DNA of 64,000 nt from positions 62,001 to 126,000 of the forward strand of contig NZ_JAEC01000007.1 of assembly GCF_000518705.1 (NCBI RefSeq). The letters run 5' to 3'. The translations under genes were made by a program, and so were the position numbers. Shown here in pieces: positions 19,386 to 29,700 of this stretch (position 1 is the first letter of the stretch; each line of letters begins with the position of its first letter). The notes under the pieces are model-generated. The model was given only the letters and a program-made list of their open reading frames with translations, did no database searches and was not told where the DNA came from. The stretch comes from Shewanella colwelliana ATCC 39565 (GTDB lineage: Bacteria; Pseudomonadota; Gammaproteobacteria; Enterobacterales; Shewanellaceae).

Positions 19386-22300
19386 AGCTTAGTCAAATAT
19401 TATGTGCAAGCCTTGTTGCTGCATTGACACTGCCGGGGCAATCACTGGCTGACGATACCGATTTGTATTTAAATCCAGAGTTAACTCAAAACCGTAGTAA
19501 AGTTTTAATTATATTTGATAACTCTGGCAGTATGGATGCAGAGGTTGAGGGGGCGCAAAAGGGCTATGACCCTACCGTAACTTACCCTGCTGTTGGTAGC
19601 TCTAATTCGTATCAAGGACGAATGATCTATTTTACTGTAGGCACAGGGATGGACGAGTCCTCATTACCAGTGCCAGATAGTCCTTCTGAATCTCGGCGAT
19701 TTAATGAATTAATCAATGGTTGTGCTGCGGCAAAAACAGCATTGGATAAATATGGTCGTTTTACAGGCTATATTCGTGAGTTTAAGTTTACCGGGAATGG
19801 TAAAGGCACATGGCAGCAAATTAAAGAAAATAGCGGTGCTGAAAAAAACAACCCAGTAGACTGTGGTGAAGATATTGAAGCGGGCATAACTGATAATAAT
19901 AAGAGTTTAACTGGGTATGAACTTGGTTATCCCCAGGATAGTGTTAAATCTGGCAATACTTATATCCCCTATGGTGCTACAGACTCTGCTGCGCAAGATA
20001 CGGCAAAAGCTATAGGCTTCGGCACCGGAGAGTTAGTGAGTCTATATACTGATAATTATCTACGTTGGTACACACTGTATAAAGGTGGTTTGCTGCCACC
20101 CGACGAAACTCCACCAACTCGGCTAGAAATGGCGCAGAGTGCAATTACAGGTGTGATTAGCTCTATCCCCTCTGTCGATTTTGGTTTGGCTCTTTTTAAT
20201 TTAAACTATCCTGATGAAGGTGATAGAGATGGCGGGCGTATTGTCGCGGGCATTAAGCAAAGAACAAGTGCTGAAAAAGATTTATTGATTAGTACAGTTG
20301 AGAATATACCCGCTGAAACAAATACTCCTTTGTGTGAAACCTTATTTGAGGCTTATAAGTATTTTAGCGGAGGGGGAGTTACCTTTGGGCATTCTGATAG
20401 TAAATATTCGAATTGGTACCGAGCTAACAGGCCGCCCTATGACTCAAGCATTGAAGTGAATGGTAGTTATAAATCTCCATTGACTGAGTGCGCTAAAATT
20501 GCGTACGTGATTTATATTACAGATGGAGCGCCAACGGTTGACACCAGTGCGGATGACTTTATAAAAGCATTAAATGATGCACCATATGAATATGACACCG
20601 TTAGGAATAGGTCTAGCTATTTACCTGCATTAGCAGGATATATGTATAACAATGATATCCTGCCTAATGTAGATAATTTTCAAAGAGTTATTACTCATTC
20701 AATTGGTTTTAGTTTAGCAGAGGGCTCTGAAGCTGAGCCATTATTGATTGAAACTGCTAGACGCGGTGGTGGTAAGTACTTTGCTGCTAATGATACCGCA
20801 CAGTTACAAGAAAAAATTAGTAATATAGTTGATGAAATCACCAAGACAGGTCAGCGCTTTTCCGCTCCTGGTGTGGCTTTTAGTAACGCAGACCCTACAA
20901 GAACATTGGATTCTGCATATTATGCACTCTTTCGCCCTTCTCAAAGTCCAAAGTGGGCTGGTAATCTCAAAAAATTGAAGGTTAACTCAAGTGGAGCTCT
21001 CGTTGATGCAAAAGGTAAGTTAGCGATTGATAGCTCTGGGGGGATTTCCGAAACTGCTTGTAGTTTTTGGAGTGATTGTGCAGGAACACCTGATGGTAAT
21101 GATGTTATTCTTGGAGGGGCCGCTAGAACTATTTCTCCCGACAAACGTAACTTATACAGTGATATCGGCTCCGGTGGCTCAGTTACTGCCTTCTCTGTGG
21201 CTAATGCGACATCATATGCTGGAGGAACGAGCTCCTTAGCGACATACATGTCATTGCCAGATTCGACTGCTGACTTAACTAAAGCGTTTGAATGGATTAA
21301 AGGTAACAACGTTGATAAAGCTGATGATGGGGAATTCACATCCGAAGACTTTGCTGGCGTTCGAGGGGATATTGTGGGGGATCCGCTGCATTCGCAACCT
21401 CTAGCCATTGACTACGGCGGTGATGGTTCAAATGTGGTTATATTTTTTGGGACAAATCATGGGATGCTTCACGCCTTTAAAGATACAGGTTCATCAGTTT
21501 CTGAGAGCTGGGCATTTATGCCCTATCAATTGCTTCCCAATGTCACGACTCTTAGAGGGAATAATTATGCTCTAGGTCATAGTGTGTATGGAATGGATGG
21601 CTCACCTGTCGCGTATTTAGAGAGAAACTCTAGTGGTGCAATAACTAAAGCGTGGTTATTTATTGGTATGCGAAGAGGTGGTGAAACATACTTTGCGTTT
21701 GATGTGACAGATCCTTCAGTTCAACCCAAATTATTGTGGAAAGTGTCTAATAGTACCGATGGATTCACCGATTTAGGACAAACTTGGTCAACCCCAGTTG
21801 TGACTAGAATCCCTGGTTCTGACAAACCAGTAGTAATTTTCGGCGGTGGTTATAATAATGGCTATGATTCTGGTACGGGAGAAAACTCCGACGGACGTGC
21901 TGTTTTTATTGTTGATGCAGAAACAGGCTCATTAGTGCATAAATTTGGAGCGAGTGGTAATACCATATTAAGTGGTATCGAAGATTCCGTCGTTGGATCT
22001 ATCGCGACGTTGGATAGTGATAGTGACGGCTATACAGATAGATTGTATGCATCCGATTTGGGCGGTAAAGTTTGGCGCATGGATATGCCATCTGATGATA
22101 AGAGTACTTGGAGTGGATTTAAGTTTGCTGATTTGGGTGGTACATTAAGTAACGATCGTCGTTTCTTTTATGAGCCAATTGTTGCCCAAACCTACTTTAC
22201 TAACACGACTAAAGTCACTGTTACCGATGCGTCAGGTACGACATCAACTGTCGCCTATCAAAATGTTCCTTATGATGCTGTGACTATAGGAACAGGTAAT

Positions 22301-22984
22301 AGGGCAGAACCATTAGAACGAACAACTAATGATATGTTTTATGTCTTACAAGATAGGAACGTAATTACTCAACAGTTTGGTTCTGGAGGTTCGGCCGTAC
22401 CTGAAGCGATTACTTTTTCGAATCTCTACAATGTGACATCAGCATCACCGACTACAGAAGCTGAAAATATCGAATTTGGCACTAAGAAAGGTTGGTATTA
22501 TGACTTTCCCGTTGCAGGGGAAAAAAGTTTATCGCCTTCAATCATCATTAAAGGAAAGGTTTATTTTACGTCCTTTATTCCGACACAACCAGCGGCTGAT
22601 CAAGATGTATGTACCGTTTCTTCTGTTGGTAGATTGTATACATTAGATCTACATAAAGGGGCTCGTTATTCTGAAGAGTATGTTATTGACGTATGTGATA
22701 ATTGTATTCCGCAACCTCCAAAAATTATCACTCCGCCAGTAGATAAGCCGATTCCTTGCGAGGGGGAGGATTGTCCAAAACCTTGTGAAGGAGAGGAGTG
22801 TCCAAAACCTTGTGAAGGAGAGGAGTGTCCAAAACCTCCTGAGCCTGATTGCGAAAGCCAGATTATGTTGATCATTGGTAAAGGTATTTGTGATGACAAT
22901 GGATTTAATTGTACAGGAACCATTAACCTTGATGCCTGTTTAAACACCAATAAACTTTACTATCATCAAGATGAGAATAATTAG
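19382..22984 (+). CDS. pilY1: Type IV pilus tip-associated adhesin PilY1
   Basis: Large secreted protein of 1200 residues with an Sec signal peptide (cut after QSLA). The N-terminal half has a von Willebrand A-like fold with a complete MIDAS start DNSGSM near residue 45 and TDGAP near residue 380. The C-terminal half is a beta-propeller domain ([27 protein letters not shown] split over its blades) with a calcium-loop [18 protein letters not shown] near residue 880. At the end are a triple PCEGE-CPK repeat and several extra cysteines. PilY1 sits at the pilus tip and supports adhesion, surface sensing and pilus extension. A strong GGGGTGG lies just before the ATG, which overlaps pilX. Confidence 0.93.
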   Translation: MKLSQILCASLVAALTLPGQSLADDTDLYLNPELTQNRSKVLIIFDNSGSMDAEVEGAQKGYDPTVTYPAVGSSNSYQGRMIYFTVGTGMDESSLPVPDSPSESRRFNELINGCAAAKTALDKYGRFTGYIREFKFTGNGKGTWQQIKENSGAEKNNPVDCGEDIEAGITDNNKSLTGYELGYPQDSVKSGNTYIPYGATDSAAQDTAKAIGFGTGELVSLYTDNYLRWYTLYKGGLLPPDETPPTRLEMAQSAITGVISSIPSVDFGLALFNLNYPDEGDRDGGRIVAGIKQRTSAEKDLLISTVENIPAETNTPLCETLFEAYKYFSGGGVTFGHSDSKYSNWYRANRPPYDSSIEVNGSYKSPLTECAKIAYVIYITDGAPTVDTSADDFIKALNDAPYEYDTVRNRSSYLPALAGYMYNNDILPNVDNFQRVITHSIGFSLAEGSEAEPLLIETARRGGGKYFAANDTAQLQEKISNIVDEITKTGQRFSAPGVAFSNADPTRTLDSAYYALFRPSQSPKWAGNLKKLKVNSSGALVDAKGKLAIDSSGGISETACSFWSDCAGTPDGNDVILGGAARTISPDKRNLYSDIGSGGSVTAFSVANATSYAGGTSSLATYMSLPDSTADLTKAFEWIKGNNVDKADDGEFTSEDFAGVRGDIVGDPLHSQPLAIDYGGDGSNVVIFFGTNHGMLHAFKDTGSSVSESWAFMPYQLLPNVTTLRGNNYALGHSVYGMDGSPVAYLERNSSGAITKAWLFIGMRRGGETYFAFDVTDPSVQPKLLWKVSNSTDGFTDLGQTWSTPVVTRIPGSDKPVVIFGGGYNNGYDSGTGENSDGRAVFIVDAETGSLVHKFGASGNTILSGIEDSVVGSIATLDSDSDGYTDRLYASDLGGKVWRMDMPSDDKSTWSGFKFADLGGTLSNDRRFFYEPIVAQTYFTNTTKVTVTDASGTTSTVAYQNVPYDAVTIGTGNRAEPLERTTNDMFYVLQDRNVITQQFGSGGSAVPEAITFSNLYNVTSASPTTEAENIEFGTKKGWYYDFPVAGEKSLSPSIIIKGKVYFTSFIPTQPAADQDVCTVSSVGRLYTLDLHKGARYSEEYVIDVCDNCIPQPPKIITPPVDKPIPCEGEDCPKPCEGEECPKPCEGEECPKPPEPDCESQIMLIIGKGICDDNGFNCTGTINLDACLNTNKLYYHQDENN
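22754..22834 (+). repeat. Three tandem 27-bp repeats in pilY1
   Basis: Three direct in-frame units of 27 bases encode [18 protein letters not shown] and PCEGEECPK. The second and third units (22781-22807, 22808-22834) are identical; the first differs at a few bases. The number of units could change by slippage without breaking the frame. Confidence 0.95.
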
Positions 22985-22986
22985 TA

Positions 22987-23376
22987 ATGCAAAAAGTGAA
23001 CGGCTTTACCCTAATAGAATTGATGATAACTGTAGCAATTGTTGGGATTTTGGCTTCGATTGCCTATCCCTCTTACATCGATTACATCACTAAGAGTGGT
23101 CGCTCTGAGGGGGTTGCGGCTGTTATGCGGGTGGCAAACCTGCAAGAGCAATACTATTTGGATAATCGTACTTATGCGACCGACATGTCTAAACTTGGTC
23201 TTGCTAATCCCTTTGTTACAGAGCATGGTCATTACAGTGTTGCTTCGGCTGGGACTAGCTCTTTTACGATTACAGCTACAGCTCAAGGCAGCCAAGCTGC
23301 CCGTGATTCGATATGCGCGACAATTACCATGACATCTGCGGGGGTTAAAGGCCCCTCTACGGAGTGTTGGAAATGA
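22987..23376 (+). CDS. pilE: Type IV minor pilin PilE
   Basis: Pilin-like protein of 129 residues. The leader MQKVNG is followed by [24 protein letters not shown], with Glu at +5. The segment [24 protein letters not shown] and a C-terminal cysteine pair ([13 protein letters not shown]) match the minor pilin PilE rather than the major pilin PilA. It starts 2 bases after pilY1 and its stop codon overlaps the next gene. Confidence 0.9.
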   Translation: MQKVNGFTLIELMITVAIVGILASIAYPSYIDYITKSGRSEGVAAVMRVANLQEQYYLDNRTYATDMSKLGLANPFVTEHGHYSVASAGTSSFTITATAQGSQAARDSICATITMTSAGVKGPSTECWK

Positions 23377-23672
23377 TGAAATTTATATGTGCTTTATCTT
23401 GCGTCGTTTTATACAGCTTTTCGATGCCAGTTTTGGCAGCAAAGCAAGACTATAAATGCTATATCAATAGTACTAAAAAGGGCGAGCAAGTGGTGTTTTA
23501 TCGCTGGGATGAAAAAGATGCTCGCTTAAGAGCGGCTAGTTTACCTGGTAAGCAGCTGACTGATAAAAAGGGCAAGAAGTACTTCATTAAAGAAGTGGAA
23601 GAATGTGTTCCCTTGAGCCAAGAGTTTAGTAGTAAGCGGGCAAAGGCGAAAGATAAGCAAACCTTAAGATGA
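23373..23672 (+). CDS. Small secreted protein at the end of the pilus operon (TapY2-like)
   Basis: About 99 residues with a signal peptide ([23 protein letters not shown]) and a basic, cysteine-poor mature part ([20 protein letters not shown] ... VEECVPLSQ). The ATG at 23373 overlaps the pilE stop (ATGA), with GGAG 9 bases upstream, so it is translationally coupled to the pilus genes. I believe it corresponds to the small TapY2-type protein found at this place in Shewanella and Aeromonas, but I recognise this mainly from position and size. Its function is unknown; a periplasmic partner of PilY1 or PilE is a guess from context. Confidence 0.75.
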   Translation: MMKFICALSCVVLYSFSMPVLAAKQDYKCYINSTKKGEQVVFYRWDEKDARLRAASLPGKQLTDKKGKKYFIKEVEECVPLSQEFSSKRAKAKDKQTLR

Positions 23673-23703
23673 CGGTTTAAGTCGCTCTTATAGATAGTAA
23701 AGC

Positions 23704-23730
23704 AAAAGCCCTGCGATGCAGGGCTTTTTG
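23704..23730 (+). terminator. Terminator of the pilus operon
   Basis: The stem AAAGCCCTGC / GCAGGGCTTT has a 3-base loop and is followed by TT. Confidence 0.85.
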
Positions 23731-23772
23731 TCATATTGGAGCTCTGGAGGTTAAATTTGGATGCTGTAAGGT

Positions 23773-24264
23773 TTAGCAAGAGCCACCATCGACACCATAG
23801 GAGACTTTTCCGCTAGTGCTAATATCGACGCTTTGAGACTCAGCCGTTTTTCCGCCAGGACAGTAGATAAGAGTTCCACCAGATGATAATCCCTCTGGGG
23901 AGAAGGTGATGGTGCCCGAGGGACCCTTAACTTTGTCATTGCTGTGAAAGCTGTCTATAGCCCGTAATTCATGATCGTTGTCATCTGCATCGGTGATAAA
24001 GACTCTAATGCCACCTTTCCAGTCTGTTCCTGTGCCACAAGAGGTTGCACTCGCAAATGGGCAGACATTAACCGTAGCCCCATAGCTTATGGCTTGGTTG
24101 CGTGAGAACGCTAAGATATTATGGATTTTTTCGACATTACTGTTTGCTCGGAACCCTTCATACATAGACACCATTGAGGGAACCCCTACTGTTAGTAGAA
24201 TTCCTGCTATCACAATTGTCACCATCATTTCGACTAAGGTGAATCCTAGTAAATGTTTACGCAT
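23773..24264 (-). CDS. FimT/GspH-family pseudopilin (first copy)
   Basis: Predicted minor pilin of 163 residues. The leader MRKHLLG precedes FTLVEMMVTIVIAGILLTVG, with Glu at +5. The GspH/FimT domain follows, with RANSNVEKIHNILAFSRNQAISYGATVNVCP and a C-terminal FSPEGLSSGGTLIYCPGG. It is transcribed against the pilV-pilE operon. The second copy upstream on the same strand is clearly related, and 131 bases separate them. It may join the same minor-pilin complex. Confidence 0.88.
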   Translation of the reverse strand: MRKHLLGFTLVEMMVTIVIAGILLTVGVPSMVSMYEGFRANSNVEKIHNILAFSRNQAISYGATVNVCPFASATSCGTGTDWKGGIRVFITDADDNDHELRAIDSFHSNDKVKGPSGTITFSPEGLSSGGTLIYCPGGKTAESQSVDISTSGKVSYGVDGGSC

Positions 24265-24395
24265 GTTTCTTTGTCCTCGCGAAGCCTTGAGTAAGTATAT
24301 GCGAGATACAGACGGATTTCAGTATATATAAGCTATTCTTTTTATAGCCAATATAATGGCTAATAATGGTTGTTTGACACCATCTTAACGATGCG

Positions 24396-24908
24396 CTAAT
24401 TGGAACAATAAATCGTTTTTTGATTTGAAAACCGAACTCTTCCTGCTTGATTAACGATGACAGCCTTTGAGTTTGAGCTGGTTGCCGAATTCGGACAGTA
24501 CCTTAGTGTACCATTGGTGCCAGAGGCTAGGCCATCAGGCTGAAATCTCACCGCAGAGCGGTTATAGCTGACGATATCTTTTGAGTTGAATGGAGAGGTT
24601 TGCAGTAAAATCGCATCATTACCATCTAACTGGTTTCTGTCACCGCTATCGGTAAAGACTGTTAATCCATTTCCCCAGTTACTGTCGCATTGATTATCTT
24701 TTACTGGGCACACAGTGACTCTCACGCCATAGCTGATGGCGGCATTTCGGCCAAATTGCAGTGTTTGTTGAATAACTCGTATGCTGGAGTTAGCGCGTTG
24801 GGCTTCATAAAGACTTGAAAGATTCGGTACAGCGATACTAATCAGTGTCGTAGCAACGACTAATGTTGTCATTAACTCTACTAAGGTAAATCCGTAATGG
24901 TATTTCAT
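24396..24908 (-). CDS. FimT/GspH-family pseudopilin (second copy)
   Basis: Predicted minor pilin of 170 residues, with leader MKYHYG before FTLVELMTTLVVATTLISIAV. It shares with its neighbour the pattern RANSSIRVIQQTLQFGRNAAISYGVRVTVCP, an aspartate-rich loop (TVFTDSGDRNQLDGND) and FQPDGLASGTNGTLRYCP. The tail differs (RVRFSNQKTIYCSN). It probably arose by tandem duplication of an ancestral fimT. It has its own leader region, so the two may be separately expressed. Confidence 0.88.
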   Translation of the reverse strand: MKYHYGFTLVELMTTLVVATTLISIAVPNLSSLYEAQRANSSIRVIQQTLQFGRNAAISYGVRVTVCPVKDNQCDSNWGNGLTVFTDSGDRNQLDGNDAILLQTSPFNSKDIVSYNRSAVRFQPDGLASGTNGTLRYCPNSATSSNSKAVIVNQAGRVRFSNQKTIYCSN

Positions 24909-25127
24909 GGCTCGTCCCTTGATCTAATTTATCGCTCGCGTCCTGCAAGCAATTTGAGAGGAATATCACCTCGCAATATCCAATTATAGTAAGCTGTGCT
25001 GTGGCTAGCGTTAGGTTTTTATATTGTTCTGCTCTATGAATAATGCTTCTGTTTACATCTTGATATAATCAACTTCTGTGCACGCTGATGGCATGGTAAG
25101 CTAAACACAATTACAGTTTTATTTTAA

Positions 25128-25478
<351 letters not shown>

Positions 25479-25487
25479 ACAATTAAA

Positions 25488-25527
25488 AATAAAAAAGCCG
25501 TTGAATCATATCAACGGCTTTTTTATT
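25488..25527. terminator. Bidirectional terminator between glnB and nagR
   Basis: A perfect 17-bp stem (AATAAAAAAGCCGTTGA and its complement) has a 6-base loop and T-runs on both strands. Confidence 0.9.
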
Positions 25528-25542
25528 TTGTTTGTATTGTCA

Positions 25543-26574
25543 TTAATTGTGTTTGACTAAATCGGGGGCCGATGACGAGTCTCTAATCACTGGCTCTGGT
25601 ATAAACACCTGATCTGTTAGGTTGTCTTCACTTTTACTTTGTTTGGCAATGAGCAGTTCAGTGGCAATTTGTGCAATTTTTTGGTTCGGTTGATGTACGG
25701 TGGTGAGTTTTGGCCAAGTTTGTCTCGAAAATGGACTATCTTCAAAACCAACAATAGAGAGTTCAGCTGGAATTTGTACACCTTCTAATCTGGCGGCAAA
25801 AAGTGCCCCCGCGGCTATTTCATCGTTACAGGCTACAATCGCTGTCGGTTTGTTTGAGTTGCTAAGTAAACTCTTTGCTCCGCTCACACCAGATTCAAAT
25901 GAATATTCACCACTGATTATATATTTTTCATCTACATTGAGTTGATTCGCTAGCATAGCCTGCCGGAATCCAGCTAGGCGCTCTTTAGTCGATTCGTGTT
26001 GATGATCACCAGCGAGAAAAGCGATCTCCTTGTGGCCTAAATCAATTAAGTGCTGCGTGATTGAGATGGCGCCATGCTTATCGTTCACCAATACCGATAG
26101 TCCGCCATGTTGATCGGCTGCTTCGCCAGCAATAATTCGCACGTAATTGGCGTTAATTTTATCTAATGCGGCAAGTACATTCGGGTCTTCAGATAGTGGT
26201 GGAGTAAGTACCAGCCCTGATAGCCTTGCATGACGAACCAGATCGACAAGTTCCTCACAGATGCTATCTGATTTAGCATCACATGGATGGATCAGCAGCT
26301 CATAACCTCGCTGCTTGCAGGAGGATAAAATACCGTTTTGCATATCAATGACATAGTAAGCATTAGGGTTGTCATAAACAAATGCGATGACATAGGATTT
26401 AGTGCCTGCTAAATTTCTTGCTGCCACATTGGGTTGGTAGTTTAATGCCGCAATAGCTTCATTGACTTTGTCGATAGTGGTTTGTCTTACTGAAGGCTCT
26501 TTATTGGTCACTCTAGAGACCGTTTTTATGGATACTCCAGCATGCTTTGCGACATCATTAATGGTTACTTTCAT
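25543..26574 (-). CDS. nagR: LacI-family regulator NagR of the GlcNAc regulon
   Basis: Transcriptional repressor of 343 residues. The N-terminal HTH reads TINDVAKHAGVSIKTVSRVTNKE, followed by the hinge YQPNVAARNLAGTKS and a periplasmic-binding-protein-like sensor domain (SIVGFEDSPFSRQTWPKLTTVHQP). In Shewanella the NagR of this position is a LacI-type protein controlling GlcNAc and chitin-sugar genes, unlike the ROK-type NagC of E. coli. Five matching operators lie in the next 16 kb. The ATG at 26574 has no strong Shine-Dalgarno sequence. No clear operator was seen close to its own start, so autoregulation is doubtful unless the receptor's site serves both. Confidence 0.9.
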   Translation of the reverse strand: MKVTINDVAKHAGVSIKTVSRVTNKEPSVRQTTIDKVNEAIAALNYQPNVAARNLAGTKSYVIAFVYDNPNAYYVIDMQNGILSSCKQRGYELLIHPCDAKSDSICEELVDLVRHARLSGLVLTPPLSEDPNVLAALDKINANYVRIIAGEAADQHGGLSVLVNDKHGAISITQHLIDLGHKEIAFLAGDHQHESTKERLAGFRQAMLANQLNVDEKYIISGEYSFESGVSGAKSLLSNSNKPTAIVACNDEIAAGALFAARLEGVQIPAELSIVGFEDSPFSRQTWPKLTTVHQPNQKIAQIATELLIAKQSKSEDNLTDQVFIPEPVIRDSSSAPDLVKHN

Positions 26575-26881
26575 CTAGCGGATACTCGTTGTGGTAGCTG
26601 TCAGCTAGACAAACTACAAAACTTAACATCATTCAAACGACATGCTGTATAAATACCCAGCAAATCACGCTTCCCCTGGCGACAATATTGCTAACTTTTA
26701 ACCCATTAAGCAATCACCAAATTAATTTATTCAGTTAATTTAGAAAAGCTGACTTTAGTTTGAAAAAATCTATTTGTAATTTTAGTTATTAAAATACAGT
26801 TGGTTATCTACTTAGCGCAATTGGCTAACACTGTTGCCTAGGTGTAAAATTAAGTCTATTTTCTCCTTTTTGGTTATTTTG
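26575..26881. other. Intergenic region between nagR and the receptor gene
   Basis: About 300 AT-rich bases upstream of the promoter-like site of the receptor. No gene or strong hairpin was seen; it must hold the nagR promoter. Confidence 0.5.
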
Positions 26882-26911
26882 TTGTGGCGCATCTGTTAAT
26901 TGTTGTGTAAT
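26882..26911 (+). promoter_or_regulatory. Putative promoter of the TonB receptor gene
   Basis: A -35-like TTGTGG (26882-26887) and a -10-like TGTAAT (26906-26911) are 18 bases apart. The NagR operator begins 12 bases after the -10, covering the expected transcription start. Confidence 0.4.
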
Positions 26912-26922
26912 CTTTAACCTCA

Positions 26923-26940
26923 CATGACAGCGTTGTCATT
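26923..26940. promoter_or_regulatory. NagR operator before the TonB receptor gene
   Basis: CATGACAGCGTTGTCATT is a near-perfect palindrome (ATGACA-N4-TGTCAT) that recurs before other genes of this cluster. It lies 62 bases upstream of the receptor ATG. By chance its ATG is in frame with the receptor, which lengthens the open frame but is not the translation start. Confidence 0.85.
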
Positions 26941-27001
26941 CCTGATTGAAGGAATGGGCATGGAAAATAAAACGATAATAAAGTTATGGAAGGGAAACGA
27001 G

Positions 27002-29599
27002 ATGCGACCATCTACTTTTAAGAAAAGTGTACTAGCTACAAATATTGCGTTACTCATGAGTGGTGCAATGTCTGTTTCTGCTATTGCAGCAGAGGCAGAA
27101 GCCGTCAATACAGATAATATCGAAAAAATCGAAGTGCGCGGTATCCGTGCCTCACAACAGGCGAACTTAAATGCCAAGCGTTTCTCTGATGGTACCGTTG
27201 ATGCCATTACTGCAGAAGATATTGGTAAGTTCCCTGATAAAAACGTTGCTGAATCTCTGCAGCGTATTCCAGGTGTCACCATTCAGCGCCAATTTGGCGA
27301 AGGTGCAGGTGTATCGATCCGTGGTGCTGGGCAAGACTTGACCCTTACAACACTTAACGGCCAGAACGTAGCGTCTACTGGCTGGTTTGTTCTGGAGCCT
27401 GCCAAGCGTTCCTTTAACTACGAGCTTCTTCCTTCTGAGTTGGTTGGTGACCTCGAAGTTTACAAATCTTCACAAGCCGATATCGCTGAAGGTGGTGTGG
27501 GTGGTACGGTAATCGTTAACACTCGTAAGCCTCTCGATATGGACTCACTCTCTTTCTACGGGTCTGTAGAAGGTCAGTACCAATCAGATTCTGAAGAAAC
27601 CGACCCACAATTCTCAGGTCTTGCTAGCTGGAAGAATGATTCTGAAACATTCGGTGTTTTAGTCTCTGGCGTATTGCAAGAGCGTAGCCTGCAGCGCCAA
27701 GGTAATGAAGCGTTTTGGGAGTGGGGTGCAGGCCCTGTTGCATTTGAGCAAGAGCGTGAGCGTTCAGCGCTAACCGCAACTTTCCAATATGCACCAACAG
27801 ACGAATTAAACTTTGTTTTCAATGCGATGGATATGCAAATGAAAGCAAATAACACTAACTATGCTTTATGGTTAACGCAAGCTGATACCTCATGGGGTGG
27901 CGGCGTTACTGAAGAGTGGTTAGGTCAAACGACTGACGCTGACGGAAACATTACCAACCAAGGTACTCAGGTTAAAGGTCCGCTAAATGTAGCATATTGG
28001 CAGGCTCGTCCTCGTGAAGCGACCATGAAGTCACAAGTATTCGATTTAAAAATGGAATACGCGGGTAACGGTTATGACTTTAGTGCGCAAATCGGTGATA
28101 CCACTTCATCTGGTGGTACTGATTTTGAAATGGTTGTAGATGACGGAACTGGTGGTACACCAATTCCTGGCGGAAGCTACGACTTTACCGGTGGCGGACA
28201 AACTTGGGATACAAATGGCTTCGATATGGCCACTTATGATCCAGGTTCATTGACTATGGGTACAGGTTCAAACTTCAACCGTACGCCAAAAACTGATGAT
28301 GAAACCTATGCACAAGCTGATATCAAGTTTGACGTTGATTGGGGCGTAATCGATTCAGTTAAGACTGGTATTAAGTATGCTAAACACAATACGACCAGCC
28401 GTAAGTTTGAATATGAGCAAGATGCAAACTTCGATACACGTATTTCAACTGCGGATATTGGCGCTGGTACCATTGATGTTGGTGCAGGTGATTACCAAAT
28501 CGCTAAGTTCGATCCAGAAGCGCTTAAAGCGTGGGCACGTAGCAGCATAACTGGTGAGCATGAGGACCTTGGCTCTTACAGTGAAATCGAAGAAGATAAC
28601 TATGCTGCTTATGTGATGGCAAATTTCTCTGGCGACGGTATTCGCGGTAACTTCGGTGTACGTTATGCAGGTACTAATGCATCTTCAACCTACTATGTTG
28701 AAGGCAAGAAAACCTCTACTGATGCCGATTATGCTGAATGGCTACCAAGCTTAAACGTTGCTTTTGACCTTGCTGACGATGTCATTATGCGTGCTTCTGC
28801 TGCCCGTGTTATGGCTCGTCCGCAATATGTTGATATGTACGTTAACCCAAATGTATTGGGTGCTAATGACGATACACCAAACAACCAATACTGGGTGACA
28901 GGTAATATCGGTCTTAAGCCTTTTGTGGCTAACCAAATTGATCTTGGTATCGAATGGTATTTCAACTCTGATTCACTAGTATCTGCTGCACTATTTATGA
29001 AGGATGTTAAAAACTTCGTAACCATTAGTGAGTACCATGCTACGTCAGATGAAATTGATTTCCCTCTGCCACCTGATGAAGCTGCTAATGGCTGGACTGT
29101 TCAAGAGAAGAACAACGGTAAGTCTGCACTCATTCAAGGTTTAGAGCTTCAGTATCAACAAGATTACGGTAATGGTTTCGGCTCTGTTGTTAACTATACC
29201 TACACAGATACAGAAACAGATGCTGATACGTTCACCGATGGAAATCCATTCCTCAGTGATAGCTCTAAGCATTCTTATAACTTAACTGGTTACTTTGAAA
29301 ACGAACTATTCCAAGTGCGTCTTGCGTACAACTGGCGTAGTGAGTACATGTTACGTGAGTCTGGTTCATACGGTAACCGTCTACACGAAGACTACGGTAG
29401 CTTAGATTTAAGTGCTACTTGGCATGTAACTGAAAACATCGATATCAAACTTGATGGTAATAACTTACTTGAAGAGTCTTCTAAGCAATTTGGTAATAAC
29501 CAAAATCCAACTAGCTATAGCGGCTTCGTCGAAGGTTTCCCATTGTATGAATATGAAATGGCTCGCCGCATAACATTAGGTGCAAGTTTCAGATTCTAA
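27002..29599 (+). CDS. TonB-dependent outer membrane receptor, chitin-sugar type
   Basis: Outer membrane active transporter of 865 residues. A long signal peptide (MRPSTFKKSVLATNIALLMS ... SAIAA) is followed by a plug domain (IRASQQANLNAKR, DAITAEDIGKFPDKNVAESL, GVTIQRQFGEGAGVSIRGAG) and a 22-strand barrel ending ITLGASFRF with the terminal Phe needed for insertion. The plug style is that of the carbohydrate receptors of Alteromonadales and Caulobacter. Position next to nagR and a NagR operator indicates chitooligosaccharides or GlcNAc as substrate. I chose the ATG at 27002, after GGAAGGGAAACGAG; the longer frame begins inside the operator. Confidence 0.9.
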   Translation: MRPSTFKKSVLATNIALLMSGAMSVSAIAAEAEAVNTDNIEKIEVRGIRASQQANLNAKRFSDGTVDAITAEDIGKFPDKNVAESLQRIPGVTIQRQFGEGAGVSIRGAGQDLTLTTLNGQNVASTGWFVLEPAKRSFNYELLPSELVGDLEVYKSSQADIAEGGVGGTVIVNTRKPLDMDSLSFYGSVEGQYQSDSEETDPQFSGLASWKNDSETFGVLVSGVLQERSLQRQGNEAFWEWGAGPVAFEQERERSALTATFQYAPTDELNFVFNAMDMQMKANNTNYALWLTQADTSWGGGVTEEWLGQTTDADGNITNQGTQVKGPLNVAYWQARPREATMKSQVFDLKMEYAGNGYDFSAQIGDTTSSGGTDFEMVVDDGTGGTPIPGGSYDFTGGGQTWDTNGFDMATYDPGSLTMGTGSNFNRTPKTDDETYAQADIKFDVDWGVIDSVKTGIKYAKHNTTSRKFEYEQDANFDTRISTADIGAGTIDVGAGDYQIAKFDPEALKAWARSSITGEHEDLGSYSEIEEDNYAAYVMANFSGDGIRGNFGVRYAGTNASSTYYVEGKKTSTDADYAEWLPSLNVAFDLADDVIMRASAARVMARPQYVDMYVNPNVLGANDDTPNNQYWVTGNIGLKPFVANQIDLGIEWYFNSDSLVSAALFMKDVKNFVTISEYHATSDEIDFPLPPDEAANGWTVQEKNNGKSALIQGLELQYQQDYGNGFGSVVNYTYTDTETDADTFTDGNPFLSDSSKHSYNLTGYFENELFQVRLAYNWRSEYMLRESGSYGNRLHEDYGSLDLSATWHVTENIDIKLDGNNLLEESSKQFGNNQNPTSYSGFVEGFPLYEYEMARRITLGASFRF

Positions 29600-29618
29600 T
29601 TTGATAGGATTTACTGTA

Positions 29619-29650
29619 TAAAAAAAGAGGAGTTTATCTCCTCTTTTTTA
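29619..29650 (+). terminator. Terminator after the TonB receptor gene
   Basis: The stem AAAAAAGAGGAG / CTCCTCTTTTTT encloses TTTAT. It may set the receptor at a higher level than the genes that follow. Confidence 0.85.
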
Positions 29651-29700
29651 TATCAAAAATTTAATGATTTTAATAAGAAGCCCCCAAGGACCTTTTATCT

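Noticed and set aside
20941-21408. A 155-codon frame opposite pilY1
   Set aside because: No ribosome site or recognisable domain; it lies wholly within conserved pilY1 sequence.
22754-22834. Short direct repeats resembling a CRISPR array
   Set aside because: The units are contiguous with no spacers, are in frame, and encode a nonapeptide repeat inside pilY1.
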